Shown here: positions 6,966 to 15,312 of the stretch, in pieces
Layout: each line of letters opens with the position of its first letter
How positions within the stretch are numbered: position 1 is the stretch's first letter
Assembly: GCA_021732025.1 (NCBI GenBank)
Contig: JAKFVU010000007.1
Location: 1 to 52,179 of the forward strand
Direction: 5' to 3'
Origin: Candidatus Obscuribacterales bacterium
GTDB lineage: Bacteria; Cyanobacteriota; Vampirovibrionia; Obscuribacterales; Obscuribacteraceae
DNA length: 52,179 bases
Notes under the pieces: generated by a model
The model's input: only the letters and a program-made list of their open reading frames with translations
Database searches by the model: none
What the model was told of the DNA's origin: nothing
Translations under genes and position numbers: made by a program

Positions 6966-9620
6966 TTAGTGGCCCTCTTGTTCTGCTTTGCTCTTCTCTA
7001 AACGATCTTTTGCCGAGAGCAGTGGTGCCACCACTAGCGATTTACCGGGCCGCAACATGTCGTTGCCATAGCTTGGTGTGAGATCGGTAATGCGACCTTC
7101 AATAGGAGATATCTTGCTCGGGTCTAAAGTCTTGCCTCTGATGAAGTCGCCAAGCAAGTCTACCTGCGAAATTTTCAATGGTTGGACATTTAGTTCGCGG
7201 TGTAATTGTTCTAGTGGCTTATCACCAAATATTCCATACTTCCACCATTTCTCAAGTGGGTGGAAGCGCGCGGCAACGCTATAAACTTTGTCTGGATCGA
7301 TAGCTTCATAAACGCCTTTGTCATTGAGAATTGACAAACCTGATATGCGCTGACCATCAACGCCACCCTGTTGTAGACCGGGCTTGGTGGCATCATATGA
7401 ATATTTCATACCGCTGACCTGGACAAAGTTGCCGGGCTCGTCTACGTGTTCTTCAACTTGTTGGGCGAAGAGATTTTTTACTCGACTAACAGTGCTCGGT
7501 TTAGTCTCTGCTACTCTTTCGCGCACACCATACTCGATGGCTTTCTTGAGCTGCGCTCCAGTCAAGTTCATCATCGCTAGCTCTTGTTGTTCGCCTTCGC
7601 GCTTGCCGGCGTTCATGACGATGTTGGCAATATCTAGACGAGTCAAAGGTACATTTTCAGGAATGCCTGTACGGATACCGCCGGAATGCACCAGTGCTAT
7701 TTGTGGTGCCTTGTCGCCCAATCTCTCTTTGAGGCCAAAGCGCACAGCATCAGCAAAGAGATTGCCCATCTCGGTTTCTCTGTTGCGCGAACCGGCGGCA
7801 TTGTATGCCTTAACTGCTTGACTGTCGTAGACTTCGTTCTTTAAGGCATTGATGTCGCTAGCTGTATCGTCCAAGAACTTCCTGATGCTAGGATCTTCAG
7901 CAATGTTGTCAGTGACTTGATGTAGTCTGCTTGTGGTCAAGAATCTGTGAGCGGTTCCGTCAGGTTTGATTGCTTGGTTGAATTCACCTAGCCAATTGCC
8001 GCTGTGACCAGCTTGGACTATAGGAATTTCAAATTTAGCGCTTCCGGTCATGGTGCCGCTTTCTAGCTTAGACTTGAATGGATTGAGCCGGGCAATTCCG
8101 GAGGCCGGACCCTCGGAAGATACCCAAACAGGTCTTACCAGTGCGTCGTGAGAGTGAGCGCCGACAATACCAGCAACTTTGATGTCTTTATCAATTAGAT
8201 GGCGGGCGAGTTTTATGTCTTCGCCTAAACCTAAGTGCGAGTGAATCTGGAAGATGGACACGCCATCCTTTTTCATTTCATTTACGGCAGCTTCGACAGT
8301 GACTTTCGGGTCAATGTACTTGAGGCCACCGACAGCACCTTCTTCGGTGGTGACGCCAATGGTGCCCAACTTCGTTTTGCCCCAAGGTGTGTCTACTTCT
8401 CTGACTACGTATGGTTTTAAGATGCGCTCATATTGTGGATGGGCCGAGACATCTAAGTTGGAAGCAATAAGTGATACATCAGGGTGCTTTTGTAAAAGTG
8501 GTTCCATAACAGCTGGATAACGTGGCACGTCAGAGCGCCCACCAGCAGCATCGTAAGCGTGATTCCCAGGCACAATTTCTTTGGCGCCCATTTTCATCAA
8601 AGCTTCGTTTTCAATTTTGCCGCCGTTGGTGAAAGCAAAATTTACTCTTCCTGATTCGATGTCACCAGGTACTATAAATCTTCCTTCTACGCCATTTGCT
8701 TGTGATGCTGCCATGCGTTGGTCAAGCAAAGTCTTAATACGTGGAAGTTGTTCAGTATTACTGTGAAAATCGTTGATGTGATAGGTGTCTAGTCGAAGCA
8801 CATTTTTGTCAGGGGCAATAGCGTTCTTTATATTGCCAAACACTTCACTGCGCCTGCTGATTAGTGTGCCACCACCACTCAGTGTGCCGCCAAATGCTGC
8901 ACCAATAGCGGTATCGTGACCGACTTGCATCAAGCTTTTAGCTAAGCCCGCTCCCGGATTGTTTTTAATTTCGCTCCAGTTCTCACTGACTCGGTGAGGG
9001 GTGCTCCAAATTGCTGCACCGGTGGAGCCGCCCACTACGCCTCTTAAAAGATTGGTTTTAAGTCCGTGGACAACCGATTCTTTAGAAAGTAATTTGCCTG
9101 CATCTTCAGCTAGTGAAGCGGCAACGTTTTTACCTAGTGCGTCTCGGCCGATACTGGTCAAATACTTTGTTGCTACAACTTTTTCTACTGCGCTGGCGCC
9201 GATACCTGCGATGGCATCTACTCCGCCCCAGGCAAAGTCTTTGGCTGATGTTGTGCGGTCTTTGCTATCGAGCATCACAGCTTCCATCGAAGCCTTTGTG
9301 CTGTACTTAATAGCTCCGCCAGCCAGCATTGCCACCGGAATTGTCAGAGCTTTGCCCCAATTGTGGGTCACTGCCGCTGCTGCTAGCGAAAATACAACTG
9401 TGCCGCCCACACCTGCCGCTAAGCTGCTGGTCATTTCAGCGGCTGCTTGCTTTAAGCTGGGATCGTGTTCTTTTACTGGTTTGACGATGGGTGGTGGCTG
9501 GTAGGCCAAGGCTGGATCTCCCCGCCCTAACAATCCCACCAGGTTAATGTCTGAAGGTTTAGCAGCCTCGACTGTAGTCGGAGGCTTAAATGATTCAATG
9601 TTTGCGTCAGGACCGGCCAA
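6966..9620 (-). CDS. 5'-nucleotidase/UshA-type metallophosphoesterase with a novel N-terminal region
   Basis: An 884-residue protein. The C-terminal two thirds match the 5'-nucleotidase family: a metal-binding YHINDFHSN segment (His286), PGD at 318-320, PGNHAYD (Asn353-His354), GAHSHD and GHSGNW in the metallophosphoesterase domain, then a 5'-nucleotidase C-terminal domain with ETEMGNLFADAVR and HSGGIRTGIP. Such enzymes hydrolyse nucleotides or sugar nucleotides at two metal ions. The first 270 residues are different: a Pro-rich start, then Ala/Gly-rich hydrophobic stretches (SLAAGVGGTVVFSLAAAAV, GVDAIAGIGASAVEK) that may insert into membranes. No classical signal peptide is present. The start is TTG at 9620 with AAAGGGG upstream. 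It heads the minus-strand run that continues to about 4515. Confidence 0.85.
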   Translation of the reverse strand: MAGPDANIESFKPPTTVEAAKPSDINLVGLLGRGDPALAYQPPPIVKPVKEHDPSLKQAAAEMTSSLAAGVGGTVVFSLAAAAVTHNWGKALTIPVAMLAGGAIKYSTKASMEAVMLDSKDRTTSAKDFAWGGVDAIAGIGASAVEKVVATKYLTSIGRDALGKNVAASLAEDAGKLLSKESVVHGLKTNLLRGVVGGSTGAAIWSTPHRVSENWSEIKNNPGAGLAKSLMQVGHDTAIGAAFGGTLSGGGTLISRRSEVFGNIKNAIAPDKNVLRLDTYHINDFHSNTEQLPRIKTLLDQRMAASQANGVEGRFIVPGDIESGRVNFAFTNGGKIENEALMKMGAKEIVPGNHAYDAAGGRSDVPRYPAVMEPLLQKHPDVSLIASNLDVSAHPQYERILKPYVVREVDTPWGKTKLGTIGVTTEEGAVGGLKYIDPKVTVEAAVNEMKKDGVSIFQIHSHLGLGEDIKLARHLIDKDIKVAGIVGAHSHDALVRPVWVSSEGPASGIARLNPFKSKLESGTMTGSAKFEIPIVQAGHSGNWLGEFNQAIKPDGTAHRFLTTSRLHQVTDNIAEDPSIRKFLDDTASDINALKNEVYDSQAVKAYNAAGSRNRETEMGNLFADAVRFGLKERLGDKAPQIALVHSGGIRTGIPENVPLTRLDIANIVMNAGKREGEQQELAMMNLTGAQLKKAIEYGVRERVAETKPSTVSRVKNLFAQQVEEHVDEPGNFVQVSGMKYSYDATKPGLQQGGVDGQRISGLSILNDKGVYEAIDPDKVYSVAARFHPLEKWWKYGIFGDKPLEQLHRELNVQPLKISQVDLLGDFIRGKTLDPSKISPIEGRITDLTPSYGNDMLRPGKSLVVAPLLSAKDRLEKSKAEQEGH

Positions 9621-9728
9621 TGCGGAAACCCCTTTTCAACCTGTCTGTAGATTAGGTGAATGGGTGCATAATTGATAAGGTGTTAGTCCCATGAAGCTTC
9701 GTATTCCCACCATTTTCGGGCTGAATTA

Positions 9729-10022
9729 ATGTTGTGCCAGCTATTAGAAGAAGTGCCGTCCACGTGCTGCAAATGCCAGGGCCCTCTTTGTCTGCGCCAA
9801 CAGGTGCTGAATCTTGCCCTTGGCGAAGATGAAGAGGTAATGTGCCTCAATTGTCTGGCGGCTGATAACAATAAGAGCAGCGCTGAGCTTTTGGACAGCC
9901 TGGCTACATATATTGTTGGTCGTGAGTGTTTCGCTAAACCTTGGCTGCGTTACGCTTCAGTCGATTATTGTCCTGATAAGCTAGGCTGTATACCAGCGGT
10001 TTGTTTCAAGGCTAGGCCTTAG
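9729..10022 (+). CDS. Small Cys-rich (zinc-ribbon-like) protein upstream of tusA-like gene
   Basis: A 97-residue protein with ten cysteines in a regular layout: a leading CCKC...C cluster, a CLNC pair about 20 residues later, and a C-terminal ECF...YCPDKLGCIPAVCF cluster. The spacing suggests an N-terminal CxxC-CxxC zinc ribbon plus a second Cys-rich motif. It ends 32 bp before the TusA-like gene on the same strand, so a shared transcript and a link to sulfur transfer or metal delivery are plausible. The Shine-Dalgarno is weak. I do not recognise a named family. Confidence 0.65.
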   Translation: MLCQLLEEVPSTCCKCQGPLCLRQQVLNLALGEDEEVMCLNCLAADNNKSSAELLDSLATYIVGRECFAKPWLRYASVDYCPDKLGCIPAVCFKARP

Positions 10023-10054
10023 TTGCAGGAAGTAAGTTAGTACTGGGAGTGGAT

Positions 10055-10309
10055 ATGGACGTTCACAAGCTCGATTTGCGCGGTGTGGCTTGCCCAATGA
10101 ACTTTGTCAAAACCAGATTGAAGCTCGACAAAATGGTAACCGGTGAGGTTGTTGAAGTATTGCTAGATGGCGGAGAGCCAATTGAAAGCGTTACCAGCAG
10201 CGTTTTGAGTGAAGGCCATCTAATAGAGTCTTCTACTGAAATTGAAATGTTGAGCGGAGACGGCCCTAATTATCACCAGCTAATAATTCGCAAATCCAGT
10301 GCAGTATAG
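10055..10309 (+). CDS. TusA-like sulfurtransferase family protein
   Basis: An 84-residue protein with the TusA/SirA fold pattern: LDLRGVACPMNFVKTRLKL near the start, GEVVEVLLDGGEPIESV in the middle and a final YHQLIIRKS strand. The sulfur-carrying cysteine is Cys13. The motif is CPxN, not the CPxP of E. coli TusA; I recall CPxN-type members from cyanobacteria and other non-enteric bacteria. It probably carries sulfur as a persulfide for cofactor or tRNA thiolation. The ATG at 10055 has GGGAG six bases upstream; the in-frame GTG at 10049 has no properly spaced ribosome site. Its partner is the Cys-rich gene just upstream. Confidence 0.88.
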   Translation: MDVHKLDLRGVACPMNFVKTRLKLDKMVTGEVVEVLLDGGEPIESVTSSVLSEGHLIESSTEIEMLSGDGPNYHQLIIRKSSAV

Positions 10310-10453
10310 GTATTGCTGGAATTGCCATTGCTGTTCCCACTAATCAGTACAGCTCGATTTGTAGCGCTAACGGCAAAAAGAGGGCGGTTTTTGCCAAAAC
10401 GGGCTATCATGGGACGGTGTCCCGAGGAGGAGCTGTAACAGGCTTTCAATTCA

Positions 10454-11173
10454 GTGGTATCAGGAAACAATAAAACCTCACTCGTTCAATCTGTTTGTCT
10501 GTCAGTTGCCCTGGCTGCAACTTGGATTAGTGCAGGTTATAACAGCGCCGTTATGGCTCAGTCACACAGCGCGACTGCGCCTGCTCCAGCTCATGCTGCC
10601 CTTCCTGATATTGCAGCGCTCAAGGCTAAAGTTGAAGCTGAACCATCTGATCCTAAAGTTCGTTATGCCTACGCTGAGGGCCTGCGTCGCCTCGGTCGCG
10701 GCAAAGAAGCAAGTCACGAGTATCTAACAGTGACTGAGCTTGAGCCTTCTTACTATCATGCTTACCATCAACTTTCGCTCGTAAACCACGACAAACATGT
10801 GCTTGATGAAGCCATTTCTCGGCTCAATTTTCTCAAAGAAGAAAAACCGAAAGACATGTTTTTGCGCGTCGCCCTTTCAGAGTTGTATGAGAAAAAAGGC
10901 GATAACTACACTGCTGGAAAAACCTTGGTAGAGCTCGTTTATGCCAATGCTGTACCAGAAAAGTATGTGACTAAAATCAATCAGCGCATTCGCTATTTGC
11001 AAGCCAAAACTAAAGATGCTCAAGCGCACGACAAGACCTACGGCGGCGATGAGCAAATGGAATCGAATCCTCCCCCGCTTCCTGAATCAACACTTAATCG
11101 TGATTTGTCAATTTCTAAGGTAAAAGAGCCGAAAGTTATGCAAGGATTTGGCCATGCAACCTTACTTCCGTAA
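10454..11173 (+). CDS. Exported TPR-like protein
   Basis: A 239-residue protein with a signal peptide (LVQSVCLSVALAATWISA, cleavage probably near VMAQ). The mature part holds TPR-like repeats (VRYAYAEGLRRLGRGKEASHEY, LRVALSELYEKKGDNYTAGKT) followed by a charged tail. The only possible start between the preceding in-frame stop (10436-10438) and the signal peptide is GTG 10454. The strong GAGGAGGAG lies about 20 bases away, further than ideal. The next gene begins inside its last 20 bases, so the two are co-translated. Function unknown. Confidence 0.75.
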   Translation: MVSGNNKTSLVQSVCLSVALAATWISAGYNSAVMAQSHSATAPAPAHAALPDIAALKAKVEAEPSDPKVRYAYAEGLRRLGRGKEASHEYLTVTELEPSYYHAYHQLSLVNHDKHVLDEAISRLNFLKEEKPKDMFLRVALSELYEKKGDNYTAGKTLVELVYANAVPEKYVTKINQRIRYLQAKTKDAQAHDKTYGGDEQMESNPPPLPESTLNRDLSISKVKEPKVMQGFGHATLLP

Positions 11174-11855
11174 CTTCTATAACTTAGATAAGCGACTGCT
11201 GACTTCTTCTCTGCTACTGCTTGTCACCTTGAGTGCCTGTTCAAGTAAGGTAGATCCGCCCACAGGGCGCTTTGGCAAGCTTGAGCAGCAGACCCCAGTT
11301 AGGGCTGAGTCGCAGCTTATGGCTCCCGGAACATCCACTGAAAGTGCAACAGCCTCGCAGCAGTTTGATATGGCCGCTGAGACAGTAATTTCTGACGGCT
11401 GTCTCCATGCCTGGCGTAAGGCCTGTGCCGGTGACGAGAAAGCCGCCATGACTGAGCTTGAGGCTTTAGACCGGCGCTATCCGCAAATATTGACTATTCA
11501 ATTTATGATGGGCCAGGTGCTCTCGCACTTTGGCAAAACCGAAGAAGCGATCATTCATTATCGCAAAGCTTCTGTTGGCAACGAATTTAGCTCGCTGCAC
11601 AGTTTTAAGTTAGCCGAAGCCTATCGCAAGGTCGACAAGAATACCGAAGCTGTTCCTCTATATCGCAAATTGCTCAAGAGTGCTCCAGATTTCCTTGAAG
11701 TAAAACTAGGGCTGGCTCAGGCATTGGTGAAAAGTGATGCTGCCAACAAGGCAGAGGCGCAAAAATTGGTAGCCGAAGTGTTAGACAAAAAGCCTGACAA
11801 CGCCGAAGCTCTTAAGCTCAAGGCCGAGCTGGCTGAGCCGGCAGCAGCAAAGTAG
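11154..11855 (+). CDS. TPR lipoprotein
   Basis: A 233-residue protein with a signal peptide and lipobox: LLLLVTLSACSS, with the lipidated Cys near residue 29. The mature domain contains three or more TPRs (LTIQFMMGQVLSHFGKTEEA, FKLAEAYRKVDKNTEAVPLY, LEVKLGLAQALVKSDAANKA). It is expected on the periplasmic face of a membrane. ATG 11154 has AAGGA seven bases upstream and overlaps the end of the previous TPR gene, so the two products probably act together as a complex. Confidence 0.82.
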   Translation: MQPYFRNFYNLDKRLLTSSLLLLVTLSACSSKVDPPTGRFGKLEQQTPVRAESQLMAPGTSTESATASQQFDMAAETVISDGCLHAWRKACAGDEKAAMTELEALDRRYPQILTIQFMMGQVLSHFGKTEEAIIHYRKASVGNEFSSLHSFKLAEAYRKVDKNTEAVPLYRKLLKSAPDFLEVKLGLAQALVKSDAANKAEAQKLVAEVLDKKPDNAEALKLKAELAEPAAAK

Positions 11856-11909
11856 AAGCTTTCAAAGTGGCGCCGTAAAAGGGCTAATTTGAATGCAAGC
11901 CAATATTTT

Positions 11910-11929
11910 CTTAGGTGGTTACACCTAAG
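11910..11929. promoter_or_regulatory. Inverted repeat in the gap before HPPD
   Basis: A perfect 8-bp inverted repeat with a 4-base loop, CTTAGGTG-gtta-CACCTAAG, 95 bp upstream of the HPPD start. There is no T-run after it, so it may be an operator or the end of the TPR transcript. A similar but imperfect CTTAGGTGgcaaACCTGAG lies just ahead of the MFS gene at 37701-37719. Confidence 0.4.
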
Positions 11930-12023
11930 GGACGATACTGTCTGTGCGCTTACTGTCGTACAATCTATATGTCTTATGATAGATATATCGGAATCCGCGA
12001 GCAATTAGACAGGGGATAACCTC

Positions 12024-13154
12024 ATGGTTAAAGAAGCAACAGCGTTAGAAACTGGCAGCAAAACTGGCGTGGAAGAAATTTCAATTGACGGTTTTGACTA
12101 CATTGAGTTCTTCGTCGGTAATGCCTTGCAGGCTTGTTACTACTACAACCGAGGCTTCGGCTTCGATGTAATTGGCTACCGTGGTCTTGAGACAGGTAAG
12201 CGTGATGCTGTCTCGTATGTTCTTCGCCAAGAGAAAGTAACCATTGTTCTGACCGCTGCTCTCCAACCAGACCATGCCGTTTCTAATCATGTATTGCAGC
12301 ACGGTGACGGTGTAAAGAACGTAGCCATGCGTACACGCGATGTTCGTAAAGCTTACGAGACTGCCATTGCCCGTGGTGCACGTTCAATTCAGGAACCGAC
12401 TGAAGTGACTGATGAGCACGGCACTTATATCTCCGCTTCTATCGCTACTTACGGCGAGACAGTTCATACTTTCCTTGATCGCAGCAACTACAAAGGTTTT
12501 GCCCCTGGCTTCACTGAAGTGAAAAACAAGAAAGGTGAATCTGTTGGCTTGGCCTCAGTTGATCACGTTGTCGGCAACGTAGAAGGCGAGAAACTAGATC
12601 AATGGGTTGAGTTCTACAGCAAGATCTTCGGCTTCCATATCTATCAGTACTTTGATGCTACCGATATCAGCACCAAGTATTCTGCATTAGTCTCTAAAGT
12701 TATGGCGAACCGCAGTGGCTCCATTAAACTGCCTATTAACGAGCCATTTGAGCAAGGCTTACGCAAGTCGCAAATCACCGAGTATCTCGATTTCTACCAC
12801 GCTCCTGGCGTGCAGCACATTGCTATTACAACTCGCGACATCATCAAAACCGTAAAAGAACTACGCAGCCGTGGCATCGAGTTTCTCAATGCACCTGCAA
12901 CGTATTACGAAACGCTGAAAGAGCGTGTCGGTGACATTGATGAAGATATAACCGAATTGTCCAAATGGGGCATTCTCGTTGATCGCGAGTCTGAGGGCTA
13001 TTTGCTGCAGATCTTCACTAAGCCAGTGCAAGATAGACCAACATTGTTCTTCGAAGTAATTCAGCGCAAAGGCGCCAAAGGTTTCGGTAAAGGCAACTTC
13101 CAGGCCTTGTTCGAATCGATTGAAAAAGAGCAAGAAAACAGAGGCAACCTCTAG
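12024..13154 (+). CDS. hppD: 4-hydroxyphenylpyruvate dioxygenase
   Basis: Converts 4-hydroxyphenylpyruvate to homogentisate with Fe(II) and O2, in tyrosine breakdown or plastoquinone/tocopherol-type quinone synthesis. The 376 residues fit the family. The iron-binding triad is visible: His181 in SVDHVVGNV, His265 in GVQHIAITT and Glu344 in FFEVIQRKG. The C-terminal helix GFGKGNFQALFESIEKEQ that gates the active site is also present. ATG 12024 has AGGGGAT upstream. The following gene starts 5 bp after its stop, so they form an operon. No homogentisate dioxygenase or prenyltransferase is seen, leaving the downstream pathway open. Confidence 0.95.
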   Translation: MVKEATALETGSKTGVEEISIDGFDYIEFFVGNALQACYYYNRGFGFDVIGYRGLETGKRDAVSYVLRQEKVTIVLTAALQPDHAVSNHVLQHGDGVKNVAMRTRDVRKAYETAIARGARSIQEPTEVTDEHGTYISASIATYGETVHTFLDRSNYKGFAPGFTEVKNKKGESVGLASVDHVVGNVEGEKLDQWVEFYSKIFGFHIYQYFDATDISTKYSALVSKVMANRSGSIKLPINEPFEQGLRKSQITEYLDFYHAPGVQHIAITTRDIIKTVKELRSRGIEFLNAPATYYETLKERVGDIDEDITELSKWGILVDRESEGYLLQIFTKPVQDRPTLFFEVIQRKGAKGFGKGNFQALFESIEKEQENRGNL

Positions 13155-13159
13155 ACCTG

Positions 13160-14344
13160 ATGCCCATCGACAAAAATAAAGACGTCTTGCGTTATCTCGA
13201 CGATATTCCGTCGGTGCGTCAGGCCGTGTCTGACTTGAGCGCTCGCTATGAAGTTAGCCCAGAGCTAGACCCAGAATTAGTAGCAGAGTCTTCTAGCGAA
13301 GATTCTGCTTTTGCTCATATTCAAGACAGTGTCGAATTTCTCGCTAGCCCTGAAGCGAAACTGATGGTTGTCCGTGAGCCCTATTGGCCCAAATGGAACA
13401 GCCCATGGTGGCACGCCTTGCTGCTTGAAGAGATGGGCTTAGCCAGCGAGATTCCGCCACATTTTATTGAGCATTATGCTGAGGTCGTAGACCAGCACTA
13501 TCTGCATTTCTTCCCATTTACTGAAGAAGAAGTTCCCGCTGGTGTCAGCCCAGTATTCAATATTGCTTGCCACTGTTATTTAGGCTCGCTCTATCGGATG
13601 TTTAGCTCCGTAGACATCTTTGACCACGATTTGAAATTGACTGATGGTCGCATTCTCGCCGGAAAATCAGCCACTGCCCGCACTATACCGAGCGATTGCT
13701 TTGATGCTTCGCCTGAACACGAACGCGCTCTTAACTGGGTTCGTCCCTGGTTTCTAAAGTATCAGATGAGTGGTGGTGGGCTCAATTGTGATGAGTCTAA
13801 TTATTTAAAAGAGACGCCAAGTTGTTCTGTTCTCTCTACCTTGCCGGCATTAGAAGCCCTGGTTTCGATTGATACCAACTTGCTGAGTGAAGACGAACTT
13901 GCTTTTCTAGATAATGGTGTCACCTATTTGATTGAACGAAATCTTTTCCGCTCCAAGCGCACGGGCGAAGTGGTTGACACTACTTGGTTGGAACCAGCCT
14001 TCCCCCGATTTTATTTCTATGATGTTCTGCGCGGACTTACTCTTGTTACCCGCTGGGCTTTGAAGCGTTCACGTAAGCTGCCTCAGTCTGCCATTGCTGA
14101 AGCACTGCATGCTCTCGATAATCAAATAACTCGCGAAGGTTTTGTACCAAAGCGGTCCAATGTGAAAGACGGAAAGACTTTGCTTCCAACCGCTTCTGGT
14201 CACGAGAAAGATCATCCAGCTAGTAGCTTCGCCCTACTTGAAGCTGTGGATCAAGTGGGCAAGCCAAGTCTGCATTTGACTCAAGAATATTTGGGTCTGT
14301 TACTGCGTTTGAAATATATGTCGGATGCGCGGTTGCTGCGCTAA
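13160..14344 (+). CDS. Hypothetical protein in operon with hppD, possible alpha-toroid fold
   Basis: A 394-residue cytoplasmic protein. It is rich in Trp, Tyr and Phe (EPYWPKWNSPWWHALLLEEMG, EPAFPRFYFYDVLRGL) and has regularly spaced helical stretches. That pattern resembles squalene-cyclase/prenyltransferase-like alpha/alpha toroids, but no DxDD or QW motif is clear. Cys and His residues lie in NIACHCYLGS and LNCDESNYL. The 5-bp gap after hppD argues for a role in aromatic or quinone metabolism. I cannot name the family, and the toroid reading is only inference. Confidence 0.6.
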   Translation: MPIDKNKDVLRYLDDIPSVRQAVSDLSARYEVSPELDPELVAESSSEDSAFAHIQDSVEFLASPEAKLMVVREPYWPKWNSPWWHALLLEEMGLASEIPPHFIEHYAEVVDQHYLHFFPFTEEEVPAGVSPVFNIACHCYLGSLYRMFSSVDIFDHDLKLTDGRILAGKSATARTIPSDCFDASPEHERALNWVRPWFLKYQMSGGGLNCDESNYLKETPSCSVLSTLPALEALVSIDTNLLSEDELAFLDNGVTYLIERNLFRSKRTGEVVDTTWLEPAFPRFYFYDVLRGLTLVTRWALKRSRKLPQSAIAEALHALDNQITREGFVPKRSNVKDGKTLLPTASGHEKDHPASSFALLEAVDQVGKPSLHLTQEYLGLLLRLKYMSDARLLR

Positions 14345-14362
14345 TTTGTGAATTGGTGAGTA

Positions 14363-14752
14363 ATGGACTTTTTGAAGGCCTTCGGCAATCGCAGAATCTC
14401 CTTTGGTGATCAGGTTCGTATCGTCTCAACTGAACTCACGGAGACTCTTAGCCTTGCTGGTTTAACAGGCACAGTTTTTGGTCAAACAAAACCATCACAT
14501 AGTCAGGTGGAGGTCATTGGGACGTCTGGCGACGATTATGCTGTTAATGTTTTTTTTGCCGACAGAGGCGAGGGGTTTTGGTTCAAAGAAGAGCTAGTCG
14601 AACTTGTTAGCGCTTGCGTTGTACACAAAATTACCATAGATGGTGTTGATGTTGTCCTGACTCCGAGTGCGACGGACCAGCAGCCGAGCCAAGGTCGCGC
14701 CGTCCCGAGAAAATCCTGGTGGCAAAGATTTGGGACCTGGTTTCAGCAGTAG
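14363..14752 (+). CDS. Hypothetical protein with SH3-like beta domain
   Basis: A 129-residue protein. Residues about 10-85 alternate short beta-strand-like segments (GDQVRIVSTE, GLTGTVFGQT, DDYAVNVFFADRGEGFWFKEELVEL), a pattern common in small SH3-like barrels. The C-terminal tail is basic with tryptophans (RKSWWQRFGTWFQQ) and might contact membranes or nucleic acid. ATG 14363 has GGTGAG upstream. It begins 18 bp after the preceding gene and may belong to the hppD transcript. Function unknown. Confidence 0.6.
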   Translation: MDFLKAFGNRRISFGDQVRIVSTELTETLSLAGLTGTVFGQTKPSHSQVEVIGTSGDDYAVNVFFADRGEGFWFKEELVELVSACVVHKITIDGVDVVLTPSATDQQPSQGRAVPRKSWWQRFGTWFQQ

Positions 14753-14860
14753 ACCCACAAGCTGTCACGATTGCACCATTTGATTCTTCCAAGTTTGGCA
14801 ATATTCTCTTGGTGGAATACATTCTAGGCTGGCCATGGTTGGTAGTTTTAAAGGAGGCTT

Positions 14861-15295
14861 ATGTTTGTCTGGAGTGTCGGTAGGCAGCTAAAGCGCGTTC
14901 CCAAAGGGAAGAAGCAAACTCTACAGTGCGGCAACTGTAAGCAAGAAGCTTCTTTCTACGAATCAACAGTTGACGAAAGCTTCAAAGCATATATGGTTTT
15001 AGATTTGTGGAAACGTTCAAAGCGAGTGATGCAGTGCGGCGAATGTCTTGGTGTTTGCGATTATTACTCACTCTATCCTGAAGAAAAACAGGCCGAAGAA
15101 GAAGCCGCACGCAAAGCTGAAGTCGAGCGAAAGCAGCGAGAACAGGAAGAGATGCAGAAGCGACAAGATACTGAAGCAAAAGAGCGCGCTCGGCAACAGG
15201 AAGAGTCACGCAAGAAATACGAAGCAAATAAGGCGCGCAAAGATCAAGAAATCGATGACGAGCTGGCGCAGATGAAGAAGAAGCTAGGCAAGTAA
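14861..15295 (+). CDS. Zinc-ribbon protein with charged coiled-coil tail
   Basis: A 144-residue protein. The N-terminal 65 residues contain two Cys pairs, QCGNC and QCGEC, about 35 residues apart, which form a likely zinc ribbon. From residue 68 on it is almost entirely Glu, Lys, Arg, Gln and Ala and should be one long coiled coil. An excellent AAAGGAGG lies 6 bases before ATG 14861. It is followed 17 bp later by a membrane protein gene on the same strand. No specific function is recognised. Confidence 0.7.
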   Translation: MFVWSVGRQLKRVPKGKKQTLQCGNCKQEASFYESTVDESFKAYMVLDLWKRSKRVMQCGECLGVCDYYSLYPEEKQAEEEAARKAEVERKQREQEEMQKRQDTEAKERARQQEESRKKYEANKARKDQEIDDELAQMKKKLGK

Positions 15296-15312
15296 TTGCA
15301 GATTTGAGGACA

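Noticed and set aside
9001..9504. 167-residue open frame on the plus strand
   Set aside because: Antisense to the N-terminal region of the metallophosphoesterase gene; no ribosome site, and composition is the shadow of Ala/Gly codons.
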